This document shows positions 22,129-33,307 of a stretch of 34,279 nucleotides of DNA, one piece after another. The first letter of the stretch is position 1; every line of letters starts with the position of its first letter. The notes under the pieces are model-generated. The model did not search any database, was not told the origin of the DNA, and worked only from the letters and a program-made list of their open reading frames with translations. Location of the stretch: positions 1-34,279 of the forward strand of contig JAJZIY010000031.1 of the NCBI GenBank assembly GCA_021828475.1, written 5' to 3'. The translations under genes and the position numbers were made by a program. The DNA comes from Actinomycetes bacterium. GTDB taxonomy: Bacteria; Actinomycetota; Acidimicrobiia; Acidimicrobiales; Palsa-688.

Positions 22129-23828
22129 GTGACTACAGGCCCTATCCCCTACCGTGAGGCACCGCGATCATGGGCTGAAGTGAAGGCTAAGCCCGACCTT
22201 ACAGCGCCGCCCAACCTGGCACACGGTCAGTCCCGCACCGGCCCTGCCCGCACCCGGCGCCCTATCTACCTAGACCTGCTCCCCCCGTGCAACGTCGCCT
22301 GTCCGGCCGGCGAGGACATCCAGGGCTGGCTGGCCCACGCCGAGGCCGGCCGGTACGAGGAAGCCTGGCGAGCGCTCGTCGCCGACAACCCTCTGCCCGC
22401 CGTCCACGGACGGGTCTGCTACCACCCCTGCGAAGGGGCCTGCAACCGGGGGGAGCTCGACGACCCTGTCGCCATCCACAGCGTCGAGCGCTTCCTCGGC
22501 GACCTCGCTCTCGAGCAGGGCTGGCAGTTCAACGCCCCACCGCCACCGAGCGGCAAGCGGGTACTGGTGGTGGGCGCGGGCCCCAGCGGGCTGTCCGCCG
22601 CTTACCACCTCGCACGCCTCGGCCACGAGGTGGAGGTGCGCGACGCCGGCCCGGCACCGGGCGGCATGATGCGCTACGGGATACCGGCCTACCGGTTGCC
22701 CCGCGACGTCCTCGGCGCCGAGATCGAGCGGATCGAGGCGCTCGGGGCCCGCATCGCCACCGGCCACCGCGTCACCGACCTGGCTGCCGAGAGGGCCGAG
22801 GGCCGCTTCGACGCCATCTTCGTCGCCGTGGGCGCCCACCTGTCCAAACGGGTGGACATCCCCGCCGCCGACGCCTCCCGGGTTGTCGATGCCCTCTCCT
22901 TCCTCGAGAGCGTGGCTTCGGGCGACCGTCCGACGATCGGTCGCCGGGTTGCTGTGTACGGGGGCGGCAACACCGCCATGGACGCCGCTCGCACTGCTCG
23001 CCGCCTCGGGGCCTCCGAGACGACCATCGTCTACCGGCGGACCCGTGCGCAGATGCCGGCCCACGAGGACGAGGCAGCAGACGCCGAACGGGAAGGGGTC
23101 CGCATCAACTGGCTGCGCACCATCGCCGCGTTCGACGGCCCTGAGCTCACTGTCGAGACGATGGAGCTCGACGAGACCGGTTTCCCCCGGCCGACCGGCC
23201 GCTTCGAGACGCTGGCTGCCGACACCGTCATCCTGGCGCTGGGCCAGGACACCGATACGGGCTTCCTGGCGGCGGTCCCAGAAGTCGAGCTCGCCAAGGA
23301 CGGTACGGTCAAGGTGTCCAGCACGATGATGACCGGTGCCCCGGGGCTGTTCGCGGGCGGTGACATGGTACCTGCCGAACGCACCGTGACAGTCGGCGTC
23401 GGCCACGGCAAGAAGGCCGCGCGCAACATAGACGCCTGGTTGCGCGGTGCCGCCACCGTCACGCCGGCCAAGCACCAGGAGGCGGCCTTCTCGGGGCTCC
23501 ACCTCTGGTACTTCGGTGACCACTCACGCCGCTCGCAGCCCGAGCTCAAACCGGCTGAGCGGGTCGCGGACTTCACCGAGGTGGTGGGGGGCCTCGGCGC
23601 TGACGACGCCCGGTACGAGGCGGCCCGCTGCCTGTCCTGCGGCAACTGCTTCGAGTGCGACGGCTGCCTCGGCGCCTGCCCCGAGGACGCCGTCGTGAAA
23701 CTGGGCCTTGGCAAGCGCTACCGCTTCGACTACGCCCGCTGTACCGCGTGCGGTGCCTGCTACGAGCAGTGCCCGGTGCACGCCATCGAGATGGTCGCCG
23801 AACCGCAATCCGCGCAGGAGGTCCAGTG

Positions 23829-23829
<1 letters not shown>
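22129..23829 (+). CDS. GltD-like NAD(P)-dependent Fe-S flavoprotein with C-terminal 2[4Fe-4S] ferredoxin domain
   Basis: This protein has about 566 aa; the GTG at 22129 and TTG at 22126 are both possible starts and neither has a strong ribosome site. An N-terminal Fe-S region (PPCNVACPAGEDIQGW, CYHPCEGACNRG) resembles the GltD/DPYD family. FAD binding is at GAGPSGLSAAYHLARLGHEV (about residue 147), NAD(P) binding at GGGNTAMDAARTARRLGA (about 278) and the second FAD contact at GLFAGGDM. The C-terminus has two Cys clusters, CLSCGNCFECDGC and CTACGACYEQCPVHAI (about 500-545). It likely passes electrons between NAD(P)H and ferredoxin, serving the PFOR gene that overlaps its stop. Electron direction is not visible. 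Confidence 0.88.
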
Positions 23830-27410
<3,581 letters not shown>

Positions 27411-27412
27411 GC

Positions 27413-28417
27413 ATGGATCTCTCGACGACCTACATGGGCATCAAGCTGCGCAACCCGCTCGTGGCATCGCCGTCACCGCTGTCGCACACCCTGGACGGGG
27501 TACGTCGCCTCGCCGACGGAGGAGCGGCCGCAGTGGTTCTGCACTCGCTCTTCGAGGAGGACCTCCTGAGCCAGGCCGAGCACCAGATCGCTCTCGCGGA
27601 GGCAGGCAGTGAGAGCTCCCCCGAGTCGCTCTCGTTCTTCCCCGAGATCCCCGGAGCGGATGCTGAGCCCCGCCGCTACCTCAGCCTCCTCGAGCGTTCT
27701 GCCGCAACCGTCGGTGTGCCGGTCGTGGCCAGCCTCAACGGGGCCAGCCCCGGCAGCTGGTCACGCTACGCCCGCCAGATGCAGGACGCGGGGGCGGCCG
27801 GCATCGAGCTCAACCTGTATGCCTCCCCGGCCGGGCCTGCCACGGCGGCGCGTACCGTCGAGGAGACCCACCTGGAGATCCTCGGGCTGGTGAAGGCAGC
27901 TGTCGCATTGCCCGTCGCGGTCAAGATGTCGCCTTACTACAGTTCGGTCGGCGAGATGGCGGCCCGCCTGGCCGACGCCGGCGCCGACGCGCTGGTGCTC
28001 TTCAACCGTTTCATGCACCCCGACATAGATACCGACGCGCTCTCCCTGGTGCCGGGCATCGGCTTGTCCTCCCCGCCCGAGGCACGCCTGCCCCGCACCT
28101 GGGTGGCGCTCCTGCGGCCCAGCCTCAGCGCCAGCCTGGCCATATCGACAGGTACTCACAGCAGCAGCGACCTTGTCAAGGGCTTGCTGGCGGGAGCCGA
28201 CGTGGTGATGGCCACTTCGGTGCTGCTCAACCATGGCCCTGGCCACTCCGAGGTCCTCCTCGAGGGACTCTCAGCCTGGATGGAGGCGAGAGGCTACGCC
28301 AACGTCAAACAGTTCCGTGGCCTACTGGCGAGCGGCCGCAACGTACCCTCCCGTGAACGCGTCCGCTACGTCGAGGCACTGAGAGCGGCCAACGCCGTTC
28401 AGGCCGGCACCTGGTAG
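27413..28417 (+). CDS. Dihydroorotate dehydrogenase-like FMN protein
   Basis: This 334-aa protein has its ATG at 27413, two bases after the nifJ stop, behind GGAAGGAGG. It has a TIM-barrel DHOD fold: MGIKLRNPLVASPSPLS, VPVVASLNGASPGSW, GIELNLYASP, VAVKMSPYYS (flavin/substrate Lys), DALVLFNRFMHPDID and a C-terminal GADVVMATSVLL. In PyrD class 1 the catalytic Cys occurs in a loop before the NxS motif. Here the corresponding region (GIELNLYASPAG) has no Cys, so true dihydroorotate oxidation is doubtful. Homologues next to nifJ and GltD-like genes occur in several phyla and may be part of a ferredoxin-linked redox module. The symbol pyrD is therefore withheld. Confidence 0.85.
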   Translation: MDLSTTYMGIKLRNPLVASPSPLSHTLDGVRRLADGGAAAVVLHSLFEEDLLSQAEHQIALAEAGSESSPESLSFFPEIPGADAEPRRYLSLLERSAATVGVPVVASLNGASPGSWSRYARQMQDAGAAGIELNLYASPAGPATAARTVEETHLEILGLVKAAVALPVAVKMSPYYSSVGEMAARLADAGADALVLFNRFMHPDIDTDALSLVPGIGLSSPPEARLPRTWVALLRPSLSASLAISTGTHSSSDLVKGLLAGADVVMATSVLLNHGPGHSEVLLEGLSAWMEARGYANVKQFRGLLASGRNVPSRERVRYVEALRAANAVQAGTW

Positions 28418-28444
28418 CTGGTAGCTGGTAGCTAGGCACTTGGC

Positions 28445-28846
28445 TCAGGTACTGCTCCTTGCCGCCAATCCCTGCAGGACGGCCCGGAGCAGACCGGTGG
28501 CCTCCTCCGCCACCTCGGCCAGCGAGCCCGATGGGAGCAGGGCGCGGGGGTCGGTGATGGTCACCGTGACCTCGTCTGGCGCCGTGCCCGAGAGGGCGAC
28601 GTTGCACGGCAAGACCAAACCGGCGTCCGGATCCAGCTGCAATGCCCTGTCTGCAATAGCAGGGTTGCACGCACCAAGGATGACCAACGGCGGCCGCTCG
28701 ACACCGAGCTTCGCCTTGAGCGTGCCGGACATGTCTATCTCGCTGAGCACCCCGAAACCCTGGGCACCCAGGGCCTCACGGACGGCCTCCCGGGCATCCG
28801 GCAGCGCCATCGTCAACTTGACCGAACCAAGCGATAGCTGCGCCAT
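28445..28846 (-). CDS. DUF302 domain protein
   Basis: This 133-aa protein has its ATG at 28846, two bases after the trxA stop on the same strand, behind GAGGAG. Family features are REAVREALGAQGFGVLSEIDMSGTLKAKLG and LVILGACNPAIADRALQLDPDAGLVLPCNVAL, which match DUF302 (PF03625). The domain has a conserved Cys (GACNP) and a second one (PCNV). Genes of this family are commonly found with CsoR/CstR repressors and sulfur-relay proteins, but biochemical activity is not established. Here it is co-transcribed with a thioredoxin under the operator at 29294-29309. Confidence 0.85.
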   Translation of the reverse strand: MAQLSLGSVKLTMALPDAREAVREALGAQGFGVLSEIDMSGTLKAKLGVERPPLVILGACNPAIADRALQLDPDAGLVLPCNVALSGTAPDEVTVTITDPRALLPSGSLAEVAEEATGLLRAVLQGLAARSST

Positions 28847-28848
28847 CC

Positions 28849-29232
28849 TCAGCTCCTCGCCGCCCCGGCGTCTGCCTTCTCAGCGGCGATCTGCTCGCGC
28901 ACCTGGTCCATGTCCAGTTCGCGGACCTGGGTTATGAGCTGCTCGAGCGCCGCGGCGGGCAAGGCGCCTGCCTGCGCGTAGAGCAGGACCTGGTCCCGGA
29001 AGACCATCAGCGTTGGGATCGAGTAGATGCCGAGCGCACCGGCCAATTGCTGCTCGGCCTCGGTGTCCACTTTGGCGAAAACCATGTCGGGGTACTTCTC
29101 CGACGCCTTCTCGAAGACCGGAGCGAAGGCCCTGCAGGGCCCGCACCAGGCTGCCCAGAAGTCGATCAGCACCATGTCGTTGTCGGCGATCAGCTCGTCG
29201 AACCCGGCCTGCCCAAGTTGTACGGTGGCCAT
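28849..29232 (-). CDS. Thioredoxin
   Basis: This 127-aa protein uses the ATG at 29232, which sits nine bases after AGGAGG; the ATG at 29241 lies directly against that site and is less likely. The active site is FWAAWCGPC (Cys30, Cys33), with FAKVDTEAEQQLA and the cis-Pro loop SIPTLMVF. A C-terminal extension of about 20 residues (QVREQIAAEKADAGAARS) goes beyond the usual 105-110 aa. It reduces disulfides and persulfides. Sharing a transcript with DUF302 and an operator of the CstR type suggests it drains persulfide stress rather than being the housekeeping thioredoxin. Confidence 0.92.
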   Translation of the reverse strand: MATVQLGQAGFDELIADNDMVLIDFWAAWCGPCRAFAPVFEKASEKYPDMVFAKVDTEAEQQLAGALGIYSIPTLMVFRDQVLLYAQAGALPAAALEQLITQVRELDMDQVREQIAAEKADAGAARS

Positions 29233-29293
29233 CAGGCCCATCCTCCTAAGTCCATGACGGCGACGTTCGCGCCCTCACTCGTTACCAACGATC

Positions 29294-29309
29294 TTACCCC
29301 CGGGGGTAT
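29294..29309. promoter_or_regulatory. CsoR/CstR-type operator, site 3
   Basis: TTACCCCC followed by GGGGGTAT lies in the 191-base gap between the divergent trxA and dsrE genes. On the minus strand TAAGAT directly follows the palindrome and could be the trxA -10; the same position at site 1 reads TAAGGT. It has the same 16-base architecture as the other two operators. Confidence 0.7.
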
Positions 29310-29423
29310 TCCAGGCAGGTGGCCGGCGGGCTTACCGGTGAGGCTTTGGGCCCTAGCGGCCAGCCTGGGTGCCCACCTACGCTGCGTCACGATCGCGGGC
29401 GCGCGCCGGGGAGGTAACAAACC

Positions 29424-29774
29424 ATGAAGGTTCTCGTCATATCCAACGACCCGCCCTACGGGAGCGAGCGGTCCTGGAACGGGATCCGCCTGGCCGGCTC
29501 GCTCGCCCGGCGACCTGGCACCGAGGTACGCCTCTTCCTCATGGGAGACGCCGTCGGGTGTGCCGTGTCGGGCCAGAAGGTCCCCGAGGGCTACCACCAC
29601 CTCGACCGCATGATCGAGGCGGCCATCGGCCACGGTGCCGAGGTCGGGTGCTGCGGGACCTGCATGGACGCCAGGGGCCTGGCAGGCAGCCAGCTCGTGG
29701 ACGGGGCCCGACGGTCCACGTTGGACGAGCTGACCGATTGGACGCTCTGGGCCGAGCGCACTCTCAGCTTCTAG
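29424..29774 (+). CDS. DsrE-family sulfur-relay protein
   Basis: This 116-aa protein has its ATG at 29424 behind GGGGAGGT. It has the DsrE/YchN fold: KVLVISNDPPYGSERSWNGIR, TEVRLFLMGDAVGCAVSGQ and HGAEVGCCGTCMDARGL. The CGTC element (Cys77 and Cys80, plus Cys76) is the usual location of the sulfur-carrying Cys in this subgroup. Such proteins accept persulfide sulfur and hand it on, mostly as homo-oligomers. It is divergent from trxA-DUF302 with the CstR-type operator in between, so both sides can respond together. It is the second DsrE-type protein in the window, after the DsrE2-like gene at 1-318. Confidence 0.9.
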   Translation: MKVLVISNDPPYGSERSWNGIRLAGSLARRPGTEVRLFLMGDAVGCAVSGQKVPEGYHHLDRMIEAAIGHGAEVGCCGTCMDARGLAGSQLVDGARRSTLDELTDWTLWAERTLSF

Positions 29775-29846
29775 TGGAGTGCCTCACGAGTAAGCCCTGG
29801 TTCTCCCGCCCTCCAGGCATGACCGGCCCAGCCACGGTGCCGGCCC

Positions 29847-29868
29847 ATTTCTCTGTGCTATGCTAGAA
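29847..29868 (+). promoter_or_regulatory. CTAGA-type promoter element before the DUF2249-SufT operon
   Basis: ATTTCTCT-N8-CTAGA matches the element at 16414-16434 in both sequence blocks and spacing. TATGCT (29859-29864) inside it is a plausible -10, about 70 bases before the DUF2249 start. The inverted repeat is weaker than in the other two copies. Confidence 0.45.
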
Positions 29869-29934
29869 CTACCCCCCGGGCGCCGGTGACGGCCGAGCGA
29901 GGGCCTGTCCATAGCACTGCCAAGGAGCTGCCCA

Positions 29935-30153
29935 ATGGCGACAGTAGACGCCCGCCCGATCATCGCCTCCGGCGGGGAGCCGTTCGAAGCCATAATGTCA
30001 GCCGCTGCGAACCTGGCGGACGGAGAGGACCTCGTAGTCCTGGCCCCGTTCGAGCCCGTGCCGCTCGAGGGGGTGCTCTCCTCCCAGGGCTTCACCTACA
30101 CAGCCAGCGACCTCGGGACGGGTGACTGGCAGGTCACCTTTACAAGGCCATGA
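29935..30153 (+). CDS. DUF2249 domain protein
   Basis: This 72-aa protein has its ATG at 29935 behind AAGGAG. It has VDARPIIASGGEPFEAIM near the start and DLVVLAPFEPVPLEGVL in the middle, matching DUF2249 (TusA-like fold, often found in denitrification and nitric-oxide gene clusters). Its stop overlaps the start of the SufT-like gene by four bases (ATGA), showing tight coupling. The same domain occurs fused to hemerythrin in the protein encoded 720 bases downstream. The biochemical role is unknown; a metal- or sulfur-delivery function has been suspected for the family. Confidence 0.85.
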   Translation: MATVDARPIIASGGEPFEAIMSAAANLADGEDLVVLAPFEPVPLEGVLSSQGFTYTASDLGTGDWQVTFTRP

Positions 30154-30515
30154 GCGGGCCCGATGCCGTGACCGCAGCGGCCGGCGAGCGGTCCGAGCCG
30201 CTCGCCCGCAGCCGGGTAGACGTGGCCTGGGACGCCCTCAGAGGTGTCTACGACCCGGAGCTCTACGTCGACGTCGTCGCCCTCGGCTTGGTCTATGACG
30301 TCCGGGACGAGGAAGGGACCATCGTGGTCGAGATGACCCTGACCACGCCCGGTTGCCCGGCGTCGGAGAGCCTCCCCCTGATAGCCCGCGGCGTACTGGA
30401 GAGGGCACTCGACGGCAGCGCCACGGCCGACGTTCGCATCGTCTGGGACCCCCCCTGGGAGCCGGCGATGATGACCCCCGAGGCTGCCCGGCAACTCGGC
30501 TTCCGCGCCCGCTGA
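30150..30515 (+). CDS. DUF59/MIP18-type metal-sulfur cluster assembly protein (SufT/PaaD-like)
   Basis: This is a 121-aa protein whose ATG overlaps the DUF2249 stop. The DUF59 core is VDVAWDALRGVYDPELYVDVVALGLVYDV, then VEMTLTTPGCPASESL with the conserved Cys69, and VRIVWDPPWEPAMM. Family members help insert or mature Fe-S clusters. Pairing with DUF2249, and close to a hemerythrin-DUF2249 protein, suggests repair of Fe-S centres after nitric oxide or oxygen damage. It is slightly extended at the N-terminus relative to the roughly 100-aa core. Whether it works with a housekeeping SUF system elsewhere cannot be seen here. Confidence 0.88.
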   Translation: MSGPDAVTAAAGERSEPLARSRVDVAWDALRGVYDPELYVDVVALGLVYDVRDEEGTIVVEMTLTTPGCPASESLPLIARGVLERALDGSATADVRIVWDPPWEPAMMTPEAARQLGFRAR

Positions 30516-30530
30516 CTCTCAGCGCCTGCT

Positions 30531-30614
30531 GGCTCAGGTCACCGCTGGCTCAGGTCACCGCTGGCTGGCTCAGGTCACCGCTGGCTCAGGTCACCGCTGG
30601 CTCAGGTCACCGCC
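30531..30614. repeat. 16-bp tandem repeat, five copies
   Basis: GGCTCAGGTCACCGCT is repeated at 30531, 30547, 30567, 30583 and 30599, with a four-base insertion (GGCT) between copies two and three. It starts 15 bases after the SufT-like stop. There are no spacers, so it is not CRISPR. Confidence 0.9.
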
Positions 30615-30834
30615 GGCCAACCACGGCGGGAACGGCCGGCAGGCACGAGACTGCCACGGTTGCAGCGACATGCGGGCCAAACCGACGCGGGCGCAACGGA
30701 CCAGCCGCTTGCCTACGGCGCCCGGGCCTGCCGCCTTTCGGCACCACCGACCGGTCGGGCTCGACACCGACCCGCCGCTGGAGGTGACCCTCGTCTCTCG
30801 TCCCGACTGTGGACCTTGGGCCAGGCGTGCGTTA

Positions 30835-30852
30835 TTCTAGGTTCTACTAGAA
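30835..30852. promoter_or_regulatory. CTAGA-type palindrome before the hemerythrin gene
   Basis: TTCTAG-GTTCTA-CTAGAA is a perfect inverted repeat with a six-base centre; a second palindrome, GTTCTA-C-TAGAAC (30841-30853), overlaps it. The arrangement matches the element upstream of the YwiC-like gene (CTCTAG-N6-CTAGAG). It ends 20 bases before the start codon, so it overlaps the likely transcription start or leader. Confidence 0.55.
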
Positions 30853-30872
30853 CTACGCTTAGGAGGCCTATC

Positions 30873-31835
30873 ATGACCACCACCGAGACAGAGGCCTTCG
30901 AGGCAATGCTGGCTCATCACGCCAGCTTGACCGACGGAGTCGAGCACCGCTTCGCCGCCTTACGGTCCGCTGTGGCCGCGGGTGCCCCATACCAGGCGAG
31001 AGTCGCCGACCTCGTGGCCTATATCGCCGACGAGGTCCTCCCTCACGCCTTGGCAGAGGAGCGGACCATCTACCCTGCGGCGGCCCGCAGGCCGGACCTG
31101 GCCACGACGGTCGACGACATGACGTCCGAGCACCGCCAGCTGACCCGTCTCTCCGAGGAGCTCGCCCGAGCAACCCACCCTGAGGCCGCTCTCGAGGCGG
31201 CCGGCACTCTCGCCCCCCTGTTCGCCTCCCACGTCGACAAGGAGAACGATGTCCTCCTGCCGCGCTTGGCGGCGGACGGGGCCCTGGCCGGACTGCTCGG
31301 CGACATGCACGGCGCGCTGGAGGCGGCGCGCTCTGACGATGGGGCTGGAGCCGTCGGGCCCGGCGCGGACGCTGTGGGACCGGTGCTGGCCCTCCTGCTC
31401 GAGGCGACTCGGGCACTCGCCGCCGTCGGCGAAGGTGACCGGGCCTGCCGGCTGGCCGCCTCGGCCTGGGTCGCGCTGCGCGAGCCCAGGCCGGACCTGG
31501 CAGCAAGGGTGGCGGCAACCCTGCACGGGCTGGCGCGCTCTGCCAACTCCGAGCTCGTACAGTTCACTCCCCGCCCGGGGGCGACATCGACCGAAGAGGT
31601 GCTCGATGTTAGGGAGTTGGCGCCGGCACAGAGGCACCGGGTCATATTCGCAAGTTACGCGCGCCTGGCTCCGGGGCTCGGCTTCGTACTCGTCAACGAC
31701 CACGACCCCAAGCCACTTCAGTACCAGTTCGAGGCGGAGCACTCAGGGCATTACACCTGGCACTACCTGGAGACCGGGCCGAGGGTTTGGCGGGTGCGCA
31801 TCGGACGCCCGGAGACTGCAGGAGCGTCGCGGTGA
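30873..31835 (+). CDS. Hemerythrin-domain protein fused to DUF2249
   Basis: This 320-aa protein has its ATG at 30873 behind AGGAGG. Residues 1-150 are a hemerythrin (HHE) four-helix domain with iron-ligand His/Glu sets: MLAHHASLTDGVEHRF, PHALAEERTIYP, SEHRQLTRL and HVDKENDVLLPRL. A linker helix region follows, then a C-terminal DUF2249 (about residues 245-315: EVLDVRELAPAQRHRVIF, FVLVNDHDPKPLQYQFEAE). Such di-iron proteins bind oxygen or nitric oxide, and the YtfE/RIC relatives repair nitrosylated Fe-S clusters. The fusion to DUF2249 and proximity to a separate DUF2249 and SufT-like pair support a repair or sensing role. Exact ligand unknown. Confidence 0.9.
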   Translation: MTTTETEAFEAMLAHHASLTDGVEHRFAALRSAVAAGAPYQARVADLVAYIADEVLPHALAEERTIYPAAARRPDLATTVDDMTSEHRQLTRLSEELARATHPEAALEAAGTLAPLFASHVDKENDVLLPRLAADGALAGLLGDMHGALEAARSDDGAGAVGPGADAVGPVLALLLEATRALAAVGEGDRACRLAASAWVALREPRPDLAARVAATLHGLARSANSELVQFTPRPGATSTEEVLDVRELAPAQRHRVIFASYARLAPGLGFVLVNDHDPKPLQYQFEAEHSGHYTWHYLETGPRVWRVRIGRPETAGASR

Positions 31836-32033
31836 CGCAATTGTTGCCAGACCCGCCACCCTTGGACCACGGGCCCGCACAAGCGGCCGGGTGGGCAGCA
31901 GCCTTCGGTCCCCACCGGGGGGCGGTCCCCGAGGGTGGCCCTGTCGCTGGCGACCCTGGCAACCACCTGGCGCCGGCTGGGCTGCCAAGTTGCTGACCCT
32001 CCCGGCACCCGCGAGGGACAGCATCCTCGGTAA
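31832..32033 (+). pseudogene. Small reading frame, possibly frameshifted at a six-G run
   Basis: A GTG at 31832 overlaps the hemerythrin stop (GTGA) and opens a 54-residue frame ending at 31996 (TQLLPDPPPLDHGPAQAAGW...). After the run GGGGGG (31917-31922) another frame reads VALSLATLATTWRRLGCQV and ends at 32033. That segment looks more protein-like than what the first frame gives. Dropping one G would join them into a product of about 66 aa. The family is not recognised, and it may equally be non-coding leader DNA of the next gene. Confidence 0.35.
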
Positions 32034-32042
32034 CCTCGCTCG

Positions 32043-32501
32043 GTGCTGCTCGTCGACGCGGCCAACGTCGTCGGCAGCCGGCCCGACGGCTGGTGGAGGG
32101 ACCGGGCCGCTGCGGCCTGCGGGTTCGTCGAAAGGTTGCGGGCGGCAACTCTCGCCGGACGCCTGGCCCCACCGGTAGTAGTGGTGCTGGAGGGTGCGGC
32201 GCGCTCCGGCGTCGCCCCCGGTGAAGACGCGGGTGTGAGAGTGTTGCACGCAACCGCCAGCGGAGACGACCTGCTGGTCGAACTGGCCATGAGCTCGCCG
32301 CGGCCGGTCGTGCTGGTGTCCGCGGACCGACAACTGCGCCGGCGCACCGGTGCCGCCGGAGCCCGGGCGGTCGGCCCGGACTGGCTCTATGCCCGGATCG
32401 ACGGATGCCTGCCTGTGCAGGCGCCGTCCGTGCTAACCGAGGAGGCTCAGCCTGGCCGAGCCCGACACCGAGCTACCGGCGACGCTCAGCGGTGCACGTA
32501 G
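32043..32501 (+). CDS. NYN/PIN-like domain protein (YacP-type)
   Basis: This protein of about 152 aa starts at the GTG at 32043. It reads LLVDAANVVGSRPDGWWRDRA, the Asp-Asn containing start of NYN/PIN-like nucleases, then VVVVLEGAARSGV, VRVLHATASGDDLLVEL and VVLVSADRQLRRR, giving the set of acidic residues typical of the metal-binding site. Homologues in actinobacteria are often labelled NTP pyrophosphohydrolase, but the fold points to an RNA-directed nuclease. The C-terminus is Arg-rich and overlaps, tail to tail, the convergent membrane gene by 16 bases. Its own promoter is not evident. Confidence 0.75.
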   Translation: MLLVDAANVVGSRPDGWWRDRAAAACGFVERLRAATLAGRLAPPVVVVLEGAARSGVAPGEDAGVRVLHATASGDDLLVELAMSSPRPVVLVSADRQLRRRTGAAGARAVGPDWLYARIDGCLPVQAPSVLTEEAQPGRARHRATGDAQRCT

Positions 32502-33172
32502 CCGAAGCCGGCCAGCCACGGACCGGCCCGACCCATGAGCAGGAGGCCGAGCGGCACACCGGCGGCGAGGCTGAACGCCACCGCCCACTGGCGCAGGCGG
32601 GCACCCGACACGTCGGACCTGGTGCGCTCGTACCAGTCCAGCGGAGCCAGCTTAGCTGTCTCGAGAATGTGGGCCAGAACGTGCAATGTCATGGCCCCGA
32701 ACCAGACGACGAAGCTGCCCTTGTGGAGCAGCAGCAGGTCGCTGCGCAGCGCGCCGGCCCTGGTGGCGAACACGAGCGCTATGCCGCTGGCGAACAGGGC
32801 CACCGTGGTGACCACGACCACCGGTCCGAGGAGTCGCAGCAGCGGGGGCGGGGGCCCGCGGCGCCGGTAGGCGGGCGAGCCCAGGTAGTACCGGGCGAAG
32901 CGGTAGAAAGTGCTGCCCATCTTCAACAGAACGGGCGGCACCAGCAGCATGCCGACGAGGATGTGCACGTTCAGCAGCTGAGTGATGCGCAGGACGGTCA
33001 CGCCCTCGACCGCCAATAGCACCAGCAGGACTATGGCCGTCATCGCTGTCAACCGGGAGTTCTTCTCCGGGCCCTTGTCCGCCGGTGGCTCAGGGAGCGG
33101 TCGGCCGGAAGAGTAGGGGGAGGGCAGGTGAAGACGCGGCATCTCCCTGGTGGTCGGTTCGCGCCCCGCCAT
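32486..33172 (-). CDS. Five-helix membrane protein resembling b-type cytochromes
   Basis: This 228-aa protein uses the ATG at 33172 (a GTG lies at 33178). After a 45-residue hydrophilic N-terminus there are about five membrane helices: AMTAIVLLVLLAVEGV, NVHILVGMLLVPPVLL, VVVVTTVALFASGIAL, HKGSFVVWFGAMTLHVLAHI and AFSLAAGVPLGLLL. Histidines in helix two (NVH) and helix four (LHK, LHVLAH) are placed as in b-heme-binding cytochromes or DUF4405-type proteins. A heme role is inferred only from these positions. It is followed in the same direction by no recognised partner; the Lgt homologue upstream is on the same strand, 136 bases away. Confidence 0.7.
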   Translation of the reverse strand: MAGREPTTREMPRLHLPSPYSSGRPLPEPPADKGPEKNSRLTAMTAIVLLVLLAVEGVTVLRITQLLNVHILVGMLLVPPVLLKMGSTFYRFARYYLGSPAYRRRGPPPPLLRLLGPVVVVTTVALFASGIALVFATRAGALRSDLLLLHKGSFVVWFGAMTLHVLAHILETAKLAPLDWYERTRSDVSGARLRQWAVAFSLAAGVPLGLLLMGRAGPWLAGFGYVHR

Positions 33173-33307
33173 ACCCACAGCCTGAGGATACCGGAACCGC
33201 CTGACAGGACCATGAAGGGGCCGGTACGGCGGCCGTTGCGGGCCGGACCGGTCGGTCTCGGGCTGTGCGGGCCGGGGCGCTGTGGCAAGGCGCCCGCCTG
33301 CGCGCCG

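Larger units (their letters stand above)
30516..30872. other. Intergenic region with a 16-bp repeat and the hemerythrin promoter
   Basis: The first part holds five copies of GGCTCAGGTCACCGCT (30531-30614). The middle (30615-30820) shows nothing recognisable. The end carries the palindrome at 30835-30852 directly before the hemerythrin gene. Confidence 0.6.

Noticed and set aside
22270-23523. Minus-strand open frame of 417 codons
   Set aside because: It is antisense to the flavoprotein gene, which carries complete FAD, NAD(P) and Fe-S motifs; the antisense product has no recognisable domain.
27413-28417. Naming the DHOD-like gene pyrD
   Set aside because: The catalytic Cys of class 1 enzymes is not visible and the genomic setting is with PFOR, not pyrimidine synthesis genes.
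30531-30614. CRISPR-like array
   Set aside because: The copies are directly adjacent with no unique spacers, and no cas genes are present. The same applies to 13898-13980 and 21881-21934.
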